Positions 37,545 to 49,533 are shown, numbered from the stretch's first letter. The stretch: 64,000 nucleotides of DNA from Liriodendron chinense (GCA_003013855.2 PVNU02002791.1:39704-103703), one strand, 5' to 3'. Translations and numbers: made by a program. The notes: generated by a model not told the origin, from the letters alone.

Positions 37545-38138
37545 TATACTTTCATTTAAGTAAGTTCACATGATCAACCCACATTTGATTGATCAAATTC
37601 CAATTTAGGGTCCACATGAAGGATTATAACTTAACCAATTTGAATTCCTTTAATCCCACCCTTAACACAAGGTTTGTGATTATTATTCTTCAATGTAGGG
37701 CCCACTTGATTAAATCAAAGTGGCATTAGTATTCCAGCGTCATTAGAATGATCGATGGTTGTCAATACATTATAATTTATAGTTCTATAATTTAAGAATA
37801 CCAGATTTTGAGTTTTGAAACTAGGTAGAACCGAGCAGTAACCTGTCGATCGAATCGACTCGCATCAATGACATGTCAATCAAATCGAAATTTGATCGAA
37901 GATTACTCGATTGAATCGAGAAAATCCCGAATTATTACCATTGGTCTTTGGACACTTTTTGACGTTGTTGATTGAATCGACATCAATTGTCTATCGATTG
38001 AAGGTCGTCGGTTTCGATGGTCTGTTACAAAGTTTTTGGGTTTTCTTTATTCTATGGATTTAACGATCGATCACTTTTATGGATCATATATAAACCGTCT
38101 ATTGGTTTCCACAAAATCGATTTAGGGATTAGCCAATA
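37545..38138. repeat. 594-bp segment present only in the right arm
   Basis: Homology to the left arm stops after GGTATAATCAAAT and resumes at TCATTTAGATTCGGG; the left arm joins these directly at about 17120. The segment contains GATCGAATCGA-like short repeats and a TATATAAACCG stretch, in the style of the LTR-like sequence at 290-890. It lacks clear TG/CA ends. It may be an insertion here or a deletion in the left arm. Confidence 0.65.
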
Positions 38139-40671
38139 AATCATTTAGATTCGGGCCATCCGAGATCCATATTCATTTCATGACATGTTTTGATAATAAC
38201 CATTCTCTTTGATCATTGTGGCCCACCAGACGATCAAATCCATCTAAGATTCTGGATATTGGTGTAGATCCATCCCATAATTTATATAAATGGCATAGAT
38301 TGGATCTGATGTGTTCGATGATCCATCATAGAACCAAATATATAAATTGACATTTAAGATTTAATTCAATGGATGGGACCCATCCGATGGTCAAATCGAT
38401 ATGAAAATTAGAGCCCTAATATATTTTAGCCTTAGGGATCACATAATCCATGCAGATCAGACATGATACAACTAGATGTGCCCAAACCAATCTCTGCGAC
38501 AAGAAATCTGCATGAGATCTAAGCTCTTTTCACCATATGATTCCATAGACCGATGCAATGAATGTGCGGCCAATCCAGAATCAATCATTTGACCTCTCCC
38601 ACAACCAAGAGAGTCTTTGCCATGTGACTAAGTGATTTGTTTTGTTTATTGAACATAAAATTAAATATTTAACCCATTTAATTTATGATTTATGTGTCCA
38701 CTTAATGTATGAAATTCAGGGACATTATAGTTAAGCTTTGAAAGATGATCCCAGAATCAATCATTCAACAATAGTCTTTTAACTTTGCTTTTCCATTTAT
38801 AATTAGTGTTCTAGCCATACCCCTTTATATACCCTTATGGTTGAATTGAGATCAATGAGATGCATCTTGAACAAAAAAAATTGCACTCATTTGTTCCTCT
38901 AACTATTGAATTGGTAGAGATTTATTGAATAGTTAGAAATAAAAAGATGCAATGATCTTATCTCAACAAATTGTCTACCAATTAGAGGTAAGGATTGCAA
39001 AAACTATTTAATTTTGACATCATAACTTAGAAACAGTTTCATTTCAATATGTATGCTGTTGTTACCGATTTTTCGTAATAGATGAAGTAAAGATAATCAC
39101 ACCTACAGGTTGATCGGAATTGAGTAGCGATCAAACTAAACAGCTTGGATCTCGACGATTCCTCCTGCAAAATGGAATCAAAGGTTAAGAGGTGGTCGAT
39201 GTTCGATCGTTAATCCTCTGATGCCTAAGTCAGTAAATCTTTCAGTGAGAATGGATCAATTCAATGTTGAAAATTCGTCTACCCTTTAATGAGACATGTG
39301 TCCTTCCTTTATAGTAGTTGGAAGAACTATCTTAGGCTAGAATGATAGCCGATATCTCGACTGATATCTTGGAACCGATCTAATACTCCCGCTCTTTGGA
39401 GACCGTGATATCTACTTTCTATAAAGGAAAAGAGATAGGGTTGGCTGCTTTTATCCTCGTCTATCTACTGAAATGGCCTACTATATCCAAGTTATCGATA
39501 AATCCAAACTAACCTCCAAGTGTCAGTTAGTTGAATCAAATTATCTGGCTCATTGTGACCTCGGGTATAGTTTTCTGAGGTCTTATATATACCAGTTCGG
39601 TTCAGTCAGAACTTTACCTAGAACATATGCCTCACCCAATTTCTAAGTGTCCTTAGTATCAAAAATCATATTCTACAATAGTATCAATTGGTCGCTTATA
39701 AAAACTTTGAGGCCTAGAAATTATTACAAAAAAAGTGTATGTGATATTTAACTATTATATTGGTGGACATTTACTGGACGGTTAAGAAAAATGGACAGTA
39801 ATGACCGGACCTCTAGAAGGAAGTATCTACAAATCAAATGTTAGTTTTCGTAATAAACAAATTTGACTCTGGGGATGTGATTTACTAACTATATATTATT
39901 CAATTTAGTTGGTTTAATAATTTCCTTGCTGGCCCACAGTGATGTTTATTTGCCATTCTAGAAATTAGAGAAAGATTCAAAGCTAAAGTGGACCATCACC
40001 GTTGAAACCTTGCTAGGGCCCACAGTGATGTTTATTTGCCATCCATCCAACATCTTCATAACTTAAAATAGCTTGATCCAGAACTTACGTGCCCCCTAAA
40101 AGTTTTCATCGGAATTCATTCCCTCCCTACTGTTTCCTGTGCCGTGGTCCACTTGAGCTTTGGATCTACCTCATTTTTTGCTTCATGCCGTAAAATAATC
40201 TTGAAAAACGGATGGACGGCCCGGATAAAACACATACTTCATGGTGGGCCCACAAAGTCCGGTCACCAGGGATATCCTTGGTGATCATGGTCTACATGCA
40301 ATCCGCGTCCGTTCCTTTTGCTCAAGTGCGTACCACTGTTCCGAATTCTAGAGAAGGTCATTTCAACGGTGGGTCCCACCTGATGAAGGGCTCCCATAAG
40401 CACACGTGTCTTTTTTTCTCATCTCTAAGAGATTTTCATCTGGCTTGTTACTGTCACTTCAAAAGTACAAAACAAAATTAAAAGGGTCAACGAAATCGGC
40501 TGGAAGCTCCCACTCAGTACGAACGGCCAGAAATCCCACTTAGTACGAACGCAAAAGGGTGGGCCCCACAACCGCCTTATAATGCCACCCATCGTCTATC
40601 TGTTTTACTTCCATTGTAGCTCCCATCGAAAGAAAATCCGCTATACTTCGTTCCGACATTTCACACTCAAA
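38139..40671. other. 5' flank of the intact RLK with LTR and MITE remnants
   Basis: About 39070-39680 is the Tat/Ogre-like LTR remnant in reverse orientation, and 39925-40290 the CCGTCCATCC MITE remnant, both shared with the left arm. The bases next to the gene (about 40480-40671) contain a short tandem duplication of CCCACT(C/T)AGTACGAAC. The promoter must lie here, but I can identify no specific element with confidence. Confidence 0.45.
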
Positions 40672-43600
40672 ATGTCGGCTCCCGATAATCCCCGAAACGT
40701 TACCACACTCCTCCATCTCCTCCTCCTCCTCCTCGCCTCCATCTCCACCGTCCGATCCGACACCGACCTCCAAATCCTCCTCAACTTCAAATTCCAGCTC
40801 TCCAACCCTCCATCTCTCCTCTCCTGGCAATCCAAGCGCCTTCTCTGCAACTTCATCGGCATCTCCTGCGATCCACTCGGATCCGTCGCCGAGATCGACC
40901 TCACTGGCCAAAATCTCTCCGGACCGCTCCCCCTCGATTCGATCTGCAACCTTCCATCGCTTCGAAAACTCGCGATTGGGTCGAATTCCCTCTCGGGCCC
41001 CATCAAACCCGATCTCCGGAACTGCACCAAGTTACAGTACTTGGATCTGGCCTCCAATTACTTCACCGGACCACTCCCCGATTTCTCCAATCTCATCCAA
41101 TTACAGGTCTTGAATCTCTCCCAAAACGAGTTCTCCGGCCCGTTTCCGTCCAATTCGCTCCGGAATCTTTCGAATCTCTCCTCTCTCCTCCTCGGCGACA
41201 ATCCATCATTCGATATCAGTCCGTTCCCGATCGAAGTTCTAAGTCTTAGCAAGCTTTCATGGCTATATCTGTCGAATTGCAGCCTCGAAGGAGAAATCCC
41301 ACCGTCAATCGGCAATCTGATAGGCCTCGTCAACCTTGAATTCTCTAGCAATCATCTGACCGGCGTGATCCCGTCGGAGATCACGAAACTCACCAACCTC
41401 TGGCAGCTGCAATTGTGGAAGAATAAGCTCGTCGGAAAGATTCCCAACGGGTTTGGAAATCTCTCCAAATTGGAATATTTTGATGCGTCCGACAACAATC
41501 TCGAAGGTGATCTTGGAGAATTGAAGTTCCTGACGAATCTCGTCTCGTTGCAACTCTTCGATAATGGATTTGAAGGTGGAATTCCAGCGGAATTTGGGAA
41601 TTTCAAGCGCCTTGTAAACCTTTCTCTGTATTCGAATGAGCTATCAGGGACTCTTCCGCAGGAGCTCGGAAGTTGGGCTGAATTCGATTTCATCGACGTC
41701 ACTGATAACTTCTTGGAAGGCCCCATCCCACCGAATATGTGCAAGCAGGGCAAGATGAGGAAGCTCCTCATCTTAAACAACCGCCTCTCCGGCGAGATTC
41801 CGGCAAGCTATGCAGCCTGCAAGAGCTTGGTTCGTTTCCGGGTCACCAACAATTCGCTTTCAGGGAGAGTACCTGCTGGACTGTGGGGCCTACCGAATGC
41901 AGAGATCATCGATCTCGAGTTCAACAGCTTCGATGGCCCGGTGACATCCGACATCGCGAGTGCTGGGAATCTCGGGCAGCTGTTCATCTCGAACAATAAA
42001 TTCTCCGGTGGATTGCCACAGGAGATCTCGAAAGCCACATCGTTGGTTTCGATCGATGCCAGCTACAATGAATTCTCCGGCGAGATTCCGTCGGGCATCG
42101 GGGAATTAAAGAAGCTAAGCAACTTGTTGTTACAGGGGAATTCGTTTTCCGGGGACATTCCGGACTCGTTAGCTTCTTGTGTTTCACTCCACGAAATCAA
42201 CTTCGCTGGAAATTCACTCTTGGGTCAGATTCCAGCGAGCTTGGGGTCGATGCAATCCCTCAATTCATTGAACATCTCAGAAAACAGACTTGTGGGTCAG
42301 ATTCCGGCGAGCTTCTCATCTTTGAAGCTTAGCCTTCTAGACCTATCAGAAAACAGACTAACAGGCCCCATACCGGACGCTCTTTCTATCGCGGCCTATA
42401 ACAGTAGCTTCATCGGAAATCCTGGCCTGTGTAGTCAGAACATTCAGGGTTTCCGGCGATGTCTGTCAGATTATGATAAGAACAGCAAGCTCAAAACACT
42501 GATTTCATGCTTCCTTGCCGGAGCATCCATCCTGATTGTCAGTCTGGGCTGTTATCTCTTCGTGAAGAAGCGGAGAAGCGATCATGACCGCCCAATCAAA
42601 GAATCATGGGACATGAAGTCGTTCCGGATTCTAAGCTTCACTGAGCAAGAGATCCTGGATTCGATCAAGGGGGAGAATCTGATTGGGAAGGGTGGGTCGG
42701 GGAATGTGTATCGGGTCGATTTAGGGAATGGGAAAGAGCTTGCTGTGAAGCACATATGGAATTCAGATTCCGGCAGTAGCAGCCGGAGGAGCAGCTCAGC
42801 GATGCTGATGAAACGATTGGAAATTTCACCAGAATTTGACGCCGAGGTGACGACGCTGAGCTCAATCCGGCATGTGAATGTGGTGAAGCTGTATTGCAGC
42901 ATCACCAGTGAGGATTCCAGCCTCTTGGTGTATGAGTACTTGCCTAATGGGAGCTTGTGGGACCGGCTCCACATGTCCCAGAAGATGGATCTTGATTGGG
43001 GGACCCGGTATGAGATCGCGGTGGGGTCCGCCAACGGGCTGGAGTATCTGCACCATGGATGCGACCGGCCGATCATACACCGAGACGTGAAGTCGAGCAA
43101 CATACTGTTAGATGAGTTCTTGAAGCCCCGGATCGCCGATTTTGGGCTCGCAAAGATCATGCAGGTGACTGGGGCCAAGGATTCGATGCATGTGATCGCC
43201 GGGACTCATGGGTATATTGCCCCAGGTGAGATTTCAGTTACAGATTTCACTTCTTGAATGGACCAGAGCACACAAACTGCATCAATTGAATGATCATAAC
43301 CATCCAACAGCGGACCGATAACTTCTGCTGACTACCCAACAGCGGACCGATAACTTCTGCTGACTACCCAACAGCAGATTATTGATCCGAATATTATCCT
43401 TGCAGTTTTGGGCTGTGTATGGTCCACCAATTGAACAGTTTGGATTGATTGATATGATATATGCATCAACTGATCTGTTTTTCTTGTAATTTTTTGTGCT
43501 GAAGAATATGCATACACTTGCAAAGTGACTGAGAAGAGCGACGTATACAGCTTTGGTGTCGTTCTGATGGAGCTAGTGACTGGAAAGCGGCCCATCGAGC

Positions 43601-43902
43601 CTGAATTCGGAGACAACAAGGACATTGTCTACTGGGTTTCGTCGAGGATGACAAGCAGGGAGAGTGTGCTGGGCTTGGTCGATACAAGGATCCCGGAGGC
43701 ATCGAAGGAAGACGTCATCCGGGTGCTGCGGATCGCCATTCTCTGCACGGCCCACCTTCCGGCGCTGAGGCCGACGATGAGAACTGTGGTGCAGATGTTA
43801 GAGGATGCAGAGCCTTGCAAGTATATTTCCATTGGTATGAAAGATGAGAAGAAGGGAGGGAATTTTGGGTTCAAAACAGAGAAGTTCAATCCGAGCCCTT
43901 GA
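40672..43902 (+). CDS. LRR receptor-like kinase, HAIKU2/RLK7 type (subfamily XI), intact
   Basis: Two exons, 40672-43225 and 43505-43902, encode 983 residues; the 279-bp GT/AG intron splits the Glu codon of the APE motif (phase 1). I chose the ATG at 40672 over the in-frame 40582 because a clean signal peptide follows (leucine run from Leu-rich residues 13-20, ending near STVRS), and because the length fits the family (about 980-990). Domains: N-cap cysteines C59/C66, about 20 LRRs, cysteine pair C587/C597, transmembrane helix about 609-631, then the kinase with P-loop 672-679 (GKGGSGNV), Lys693, H803-R804-D805 and DFG from Asp823. It is an RD kinase predicted active at the plasma membrane. 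Known relatives are RLK7, which perceives PIP peptides in defence signalling, and HAIKU2, which acts in endosperm and seed growth. Sequence does not separate these two roles. A near-identical but dead inverted copy lies at 11402-14574. Confidence 0.95.
43308..43371. repeat. 32-bp tandem duplication in the RLK intron
   Basis: Two identical 32-bp units starting CAGCGGACCGATAACTTCTG lie back to back at 43308 and 43340. The left-arm copy has one unit, which accounts exactly for its shorter intron (247 versus 279 bp). Confidence 0.95.
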
Positions 43903-46069
43903 TCAATCTAAAGTTCATTGGTGGGTCGCTGATATGTGTGATCACCCAGTGGGCCACTGGGACCATTAGCTCTATAGGCCCCTGCGATGTGTTGGTTTTG
44001 GTGTCTTTAACTGTAGCTTGTGTCTAAACATAGACCTGCTAAGGCTAATGGCGGGAGTCTTATTTCGATTCCTACGCGGGGCTTCCAGGGCTGTTCATCT
44101 GATGGGCCCCACTATGTAGGCTCAACGGCCCAAAAATCAGGCCCTGTCCCTAGCTGAGCCAGTTGTGTGTGTTGAATGTGGTCAACCCGTATTAACTGCC
44201 CATTTTCTCTGTACACAAGTGGCCCATCTGATGACTGGACCAGCCTCATTTCCTTCCAGGTCAGGCATACATTCACTGGGCCAACCTCATGAACGGCCCG
44301 ATCTAACCCACGCGCGGGAAAGAGAAGATTCGATTCGAAATCCTACTCTGTCAAGTAGCCTTATAGCATGTATCATGTAAATATATCAGCTAGACGATAC
44401 TGAATAATGATGGTAGGGATGACCATCCAAGGTTCATGAATAAAAAAGGGCACACTTTAGTGGGCCGTGGCAAGACCTGTAATGTGGACGACAGATCCAA
44501 GTGTGATAAAGTAGTAGAGATTCGGAAATGAAACACCAGCTTTCTAGTTTTAAAACGTCCTCAAAGCTACATGGACAATGTTGCGAAATCAAACGGTACA
44601 TGTTTCGTGGGTTTAATCTTCCCTTTGGATATTTCTTCTTTGCTATTGATCAGATCCATCAATCCGTCCATTGCTTCCTATAAAACATAGCTTGTTGCAA
44701 GTGGGCCACCAACCAAAAGTTAAAAATCTTCATGCATTATAGAGTAAACCAAAATATCTAAGGCTGGAAATGGGCCGGGCGGCCTAACAAAATCAGAATT
44801 TAGAACAGTCCAGGCCCGGGCGAGACCCATTGCTAGACCTCCTGTTTGGAGCGTGGATTTGGAAGCCCCTGGATTTGAAACCCCCTGGTTGTGTTTGGCA
44901 CCCTAGATTTGGAATCCCCTGTAATCTAAAAGTATGATATTTACAAGGGTTTGAATTTAATTACTAAGTCAACTTTAATATCCCTAATTAGTGTACGTAT
45001 GTAATGTTTGACGCAATGGTTGTAATAAGCCTATTGAGATATATACTTTGGTCAAAATTGATGAAATTCCAAGTCTCGGATGGGCCACAAGCACAAGATC
45101 ACATCCAAGTGATAAACCTATAAATTTTAACCGTTGATTTCCATAGACAATGTTAGGACGGTGCAGATCATCCTATTAAAGTAATTTTAGTGATGCAGTT
45201 GATAATCTAATTATTTTGGGATATCATCAACGGGCCATGTGCCCAATAATAGACTAGTAGCTTAGCGACACACATGTTACATATATGACTCTTGGAAGGA
45301 TTTTAGATGTAATCCAAGCTTCTACCTTGGATTTCAAATCCCCTCATAGAAGGGATTTGAAACCCCGAAACCCCATTTGAGAGGATTTGAAACGCTCTCA
45401 AATCTCCCCAAATCACTCCCAAGGTCAACTGCTCTGACACTAACGTGATATGTTTCTTACCCTTCTTTTGAGCTATATTTAAAAATAACAATAAAGGGTG
45501 ATGGTGATCCTCTTCGAGGGGGAACTCCTCCTATATCTCTACGTAAGATAAGAATTGAAGAGTGAAATTTGTCTTTTTCTTCATTAGTTCTTCATTTACA
45601 TACATCAGAAAATGTTAACCCACTATCTAGACCCATGATCTTTGGTAATTCACCCACTAATTCACCATCCCTATTCTACAACACGTACTTAAACATCCTC
45701 AAGCTGCTACATGCACATAAGGCACCTATCACTGTGTTTGGCGGCACTATCGAATTGATTTCAATAATAGTTCAGTATTGAGGAAATGGTCATATTATAA
45801 TTTCTGTTGCTGCCATTCATAGTGTGGAAGTAGCCCTCAAATGAATGTTATATATCTGTTCAAGTCCAACTCACAAGGTATGCAATTGCGTTTTGGAGCT
45901 TTCTCTGTTGATGCAAATTCTTAGAAAGGTAATTACAGTTTGGTCATTTCCACTTTATTGAACTAGTTATTGTGATTTGAAATGATGGTGCATCCAAACA
46001 CAACCTGAAAACTTTTTCTAATGGTTTCCAATTCTGGGTTTTATTTTTCCCATGTTGATGATGGCATTT
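43903..46069. other. RLK 3' flank and unrecognised stretch
   Basis: 43903-45415 is arm sequence: RLK 3' UTR and flank, a ~90-bp hAT-like element near 44757-44845 and the end-eroded Harbinger-like MITE. 45416-46069 lies outside the arm. It shows no recognisable coding sequence; I looked there without success for an MDH exon with a peroxisomal PTS2 leader. Confidence 0.5.
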
Positions 46070-47047
46070 TGATGCGGACATCAGGCCCTTTAAGGTTTAT
46101 CAGCGTAGGAGGCAAGTGACACCTATATCTTTATGGCTCGATGATGACGGGCTTGGATTGTTCATGACGACTTGAGGAGCATTGAAGACCTTACACATGT
46201 AGTCCGAGACATTTGAAAAGACCCCACATTGGGAAGACATGTGTGAGTTGCTTGAAGGAGATATGATCGGACCGTTGGATCGTGATGATGATGTGATCGG
46301 ACCATTGGTTCATCGTGGCCCACTTTCATCACACCATCATTGGAGTGCATTGGACATGTTAGATTTGAGTTTATTTTATGCATTTTTTACTTATTTGAGT
46401 TTCGGGTTAGTGTGGGTACGTTTTTTTCATGCAAATGTCTTTTTTTCGAAATTTTGTTAGTAGGGGTATTTTGGTAATTATGCTAATTCCGAATTTTATA
46501 AGGGTGTTTCCCTAAACCTTTTTGATTAGTTGTTGATTTATGAAAAAGAGCAAACCTTTGGTTGCCTCCTTCCTCTTTCCCTCTCTCATGGTGCTTCTTC
46601 TTCTTCCTTGATCTCCTTCTTCTCTATTCTTCTTGTGCCCCTCCAACTTCTTCCAGGTATTTCATCTTCTATTATTATCCTTCTAAACTTCTGTTTTGTT
46701 TATTCCTCACGATCTAAACCTTGAGAATCGATCTAAACCTTAAACCTCCAAATTCTCAAATACCTAATCCGAGAAACTTTCTGATTCTTCGGACTAGTGA
46801 TCATCATTGATCGATTGGGTATGACCATGCAAGATCGGGAGGTTCCATCCCTCGCCGGATCCAACCTATACGCTACTTGAATCCTATACTCCATGGTTGT
46901 GATGATGGCCCGTCCCATTGCATGTTTCCTTTATGATTTTCTTAGTTTATGATGATTGATGCTAGATTTCATTATTATTATTGCTTTTATTTCCGCTGAA
47001 TAATTGTGTTCATGAGCATGCATCATATTTAGGGCTGTCCTGCATTA
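46070..47047 (+). repeat. 5' LTR of the chromovirus-type element
   Basis: This 978-bp direct repeat of 49484-50460 starts TGATGCGGACATC and ends CTGCATTA. Its terminal bases form short inverted repeats TGATGC/GCAT(C/T)A. Confidence 0.95.
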
Positions 47048-47051
47048 AATT

Positions 47052-47062
47052 TGGTATCAGAG
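47052..47062 (+). other. Primer-binding site (initiator Met tRNA)
   Basis: TGGTATCAGAG lies four bases downstream of the 5' LTR and matches the complement of the 3' end of plant initiator methionine tRNA, the usual primer of such elements. Confidence 0.9.
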
Positions 47063-47421
47063 AATAGGCTTGCATGGTTTTGTCTAGATCGAGTTATCAA
47101 AAAAATTAGGGTTTTGATTTTTAGGTTTGTTTTAGAAAATGTCCAGATTTAGAAAGTTTCTAATTTTAGAAAGTTTCCTAATTTGGAGAATTTTTAGATT
47201 TAGGAACTTTCCAATTTTAGAAAGTTTCCTAATTTGGAAAATTTTCAGATTTAGAAAGTTTCCAATTTTCGAAACTTTCCAATTTTAGAAAGTTTCCTAA
47301 TTTGGAAAAATTCCAGATTTGAGTCGCATCATCTAGAATTAATTAGTGTCAGTTCATTGTAGTTTAAATTCATTGCATCCATATTGTGAGTCACCTAGCC
47401 CGTAGAGTCTCCCCGTAGTGA

Positions 47422-47715
47422 ATGGAGTATAGGCGTTTGAAATCTTCAAGGCCATTAAGTGTTGTCGTGTGGCCATTGAGACCCAATGGAAAGCTGAACT
47501 CCGATGACTTGGCCTACTTTAATGGTCACATGGACCCACAAACATTCCTTGATTGGCTTGAAGACTTGGACTATTTTTTTTATTGGTATGATATGCCGAA
47601 TTATCGTCGAGTGAGGTTTGCCAAGTGAAAATTGGAAGGCCAAGCCAAGTCGTTTTGGGTAGATTTTGAGCGAAGAATTGATAGAATTGAGAGAGCCCCG
47701 ATCTCACAATAGGAC
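47422..47715 (+). pseudogene. Gag N-terminal remnant with two stop codons
   Basis: The frame from 47422 encodes a Ty3-type Gag segment (YFNGHMDPQTFLDWLEDLDY, then EGQAKSFWVDFERRI). It is interrupted by TGA at 47626-47628 and TAG at 47710-47712, beyond which the same frame continues without further stops as the 604-codon ORF. Two point nonsense changes therefore separate it from a single Gag-Pol-derived reading frame. Confidence 0.8.
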
Positions 47716-47718
47716 GAG

Positions 47719-49533
47719 ATGAAAGAGCGTTTGAAAGAAAAATATCTTCCTATCTCTTATCGTCAAAAGCCCTTGGCTCAGAAGAGAGTTGCCCCACCTT
47801 CCCGTCCAAACACAGAACCAATATGGTCCCCTCCTTGTAAAGTGGTCCAACCCATCATTAAGGAAATCTCGACTTATGAACAATTGGAGTGTTTAACACC
47901 AATTATATTTCCTTGGAAGCAAGATAATACCTTGGTGAATGGCCAGTTGGAAGAATCCAATCAGGTTGTTTATGAAATGGAAGAATACGTGCCTAACGTC
48001 AGTAGTGAGGAAATGGAACAAATTGAGGCATCGCTCATCTTCGTTGAGAATGACGAAGTGTGTGCTAGTGATGAAAAGGTCGAAAAAATTGAGACCACAC
48101 CACTTCTAGATGTTATGTGTGACTTAAGTGATGTAGAGTCTCAATCTAAGTCTCTTACCATAATGCACACGAATGAATTTGAAAAGGAGACTAGTGAGGA
48201 TATGATGGTGGACACCCACATGACTTGTGATATCTCACTAGATGATTTATGGGATAAATCTTCACCCATATGGGACATTCAACACACAACCGATCTTGTC
48301 CCTAGGTTGGTCTTGTCAAGCTTTCCTCCATACCAGGTGAACCCCGTAGAAAATACAGAAATGCAGCATCAATTTGATAAACTTCTTGGGGAAGAATTCA
48401 ATAAGGAAAGTTTGAGTTGGAGTTTTGTTTTGTGTGTTATGCCTGCTCTTTTCACTTCCAAGAACAATGGCATATGGCACACATGTGGGCATATCCTGAC
48501 CGCCCACAAAGCTTCAATCAAGTGTCAAGCCATCATGCGACGTATTCACGTCATGGTGGATATGATGACCATAGTCCTTATCCTGTATCTTCTTGACATT
48601 TTGGACATAATGGCTGATGCCAAGATCTACTTAAGACTTGGTATTACTAGTGTTTGTTCTCAAGTGTTAGGATACCTGAAAATCATCCTTGTTTATAATA
48701 CTTATAATGAGAAGTTATGTGTCACCCATGGGAAGTGTCCTTTTGTTTTAGTTTTTCAAATTCTAGGTCATAGGATTGTTTATTTCCATAGGAGTGTTTA
48801 TTTCCAGTTCGTTGATTTTTCAAAGTGTCCTTTAGTTTCACCCATGTCTGTTATCCAAAAGTCTTCAGAGTCAGCCAATGCATTCGCATGCCATATTCAT
48901 GATTTGCATACACATATTAGACAGCGGATAAATAAGAGCAATGATGATTATAAAATTTTAGCTGATTCTCATCGTAGAGCGCAAGAATTTCAGGAAGGAG
49001 ATTATGTAATGGTGCGAATAAGGCCTAAGCGGTTCTCACAAGGTTCCGCTAAGAAATTACAAGCGCATAGTGCTGGACCATTCAAGATTGTGCAGAAAAT
49101 TGGGTCCAACGCGTATCGGATCGACCTTCCATCTGAAATGGGCATTAACCCAACTTTTAATGTGGAAGATCTAGTCCGTTCCCACCATCCCATTGTTGAT
49201 CCATCATCTCTCTTATGGCCCTTATCTGATTTTGTTTCACAACCCCTCTCACCCCTTCCTCCACCTAATATCCATAAAGAAGAAATTGAGGAAATCTTGG
49301 ATGAGGAGATAGTTTCCACGAGAGATGGAGGTTTCCAGAGATATCTTGTCAAATGGAAGAATAAATCACCGTCAGAATTTACATGGTTGACAGAAGCGGA
49401 GTTGCAGAGCGTTAATCCAGATTTACTAGAGCGCCACAAGAGTTTTAACTCGTCGAAGTCGAGTTCTTCTCAGACGAGGAGAATGATGCGGACATCAGGC
49501 CCTTTAAGGTTTATCAGCGTAGGAGGCAATTGA
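47719..49533 (+). CDS. Retroelement fusion ORF: Gag end, RT fragment, integrase C-terminus, chromodomain
   Basis: This is an uninterrupted 604-codon frame. Residues 1-17 (MKERLKEKYLPISYRQK) are the end of a Gag domain. About 18-200 is acidic and unassigned. About 205-260 resembles the start of Ty3 reverse transcriptase (YQVNPVENTEMQHQFDKLL, PALFTSKNNGIW). Then comes a poorly matching stretch, and from about 385 the integrase C-terminal domain (RRAQEFQEGDYVMVRIRPKR, GPFKIVQKIGSNAYRIDLP). A chromodomain lies at about 525-572 (YLVKWKNKSPSEFTWL). No protease, RT YxDD, RNase H or integrase DDE residues remain. The last ~16 codons run into the 3' LTR. Chromodomains of chromoviruses bind histone marks and steer integration. 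Whether this ORF is translated is unknown; its openness despite heavy deletion is odd. Confidence 0.8.
   Translation: MKERLKEKYLPISYRQKPLAQKRVAPPSRPNTEPIWSPPCKVVQPIIKEISTYEQLECLTPIIFPWKQDNTLVNGQLEESNQVVYEMEEYVPNVSSEEMEQIEASLIFVENDEVCASDEKVEKIETTPLLDVMCDLSDVESQSKSLTIMHTNEFEKETSEDMMVDTHMTCDISLDDLWDKSSPIWDIQHTTDLVPRLVLSSFPPYQVNPVENTEMQHQFDKLLGEEFNKESLSWSFVLCVMPALFTSKNNGIWHTCGHILTAHKASIKCQAIMRRIHVMVDMMTIVLILYLLDILDIMADAKIYLRLGITSVCSQVLGYLKIILVYNTYNEKLCVTHGKCPFVLVFQILGHRIVYFHRSVYFQFVDFSKCPLVSPMSVIQKSSESANAFACHIHDLHTHIRQRINKSNDDYKILADSHRRAQEFQEGDYVMVRIRPKRFSQGSAKKLQAHSAGPFKIVQKIGSNAYRIDLPSEMGINPTFNVEDLVRSHHPIVDPSSLLWPLSDFVSQPLSPLPPPNIHKEEIEEILDEEIVSTRDGGFQRYLVKWKNKSPSEFTWLTEAELQSVNPDLLERHKSFNSSKSSSSQTRRMMRTSGPLRFISVGGN

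Larger units (their letters stand above)
36870..45415. repeat. Right arm of the large inverted repeat
   Basis: About 8.5 kb is the reverse complement of 9855-17785 and carries the intact RLK. It begins near AATTGAAATAGTACAACAC and ends in the eroded Harbinger-like MITE. Extra sequence relative to the left arm includes 37545-38138, the 26 bp in the signal peptide, a 32-bp tandem duplication in the intron, and a ~27-bp duplication near 40515-40550 upstream of the start. Confidence 0.93.

Noticed and set aside
46162..46724. Short ORFs repeated at 49576-50137
   Set aside because: They lie inside the LTRs of the chromovirus-type element and recur because the LTRs are repeats.
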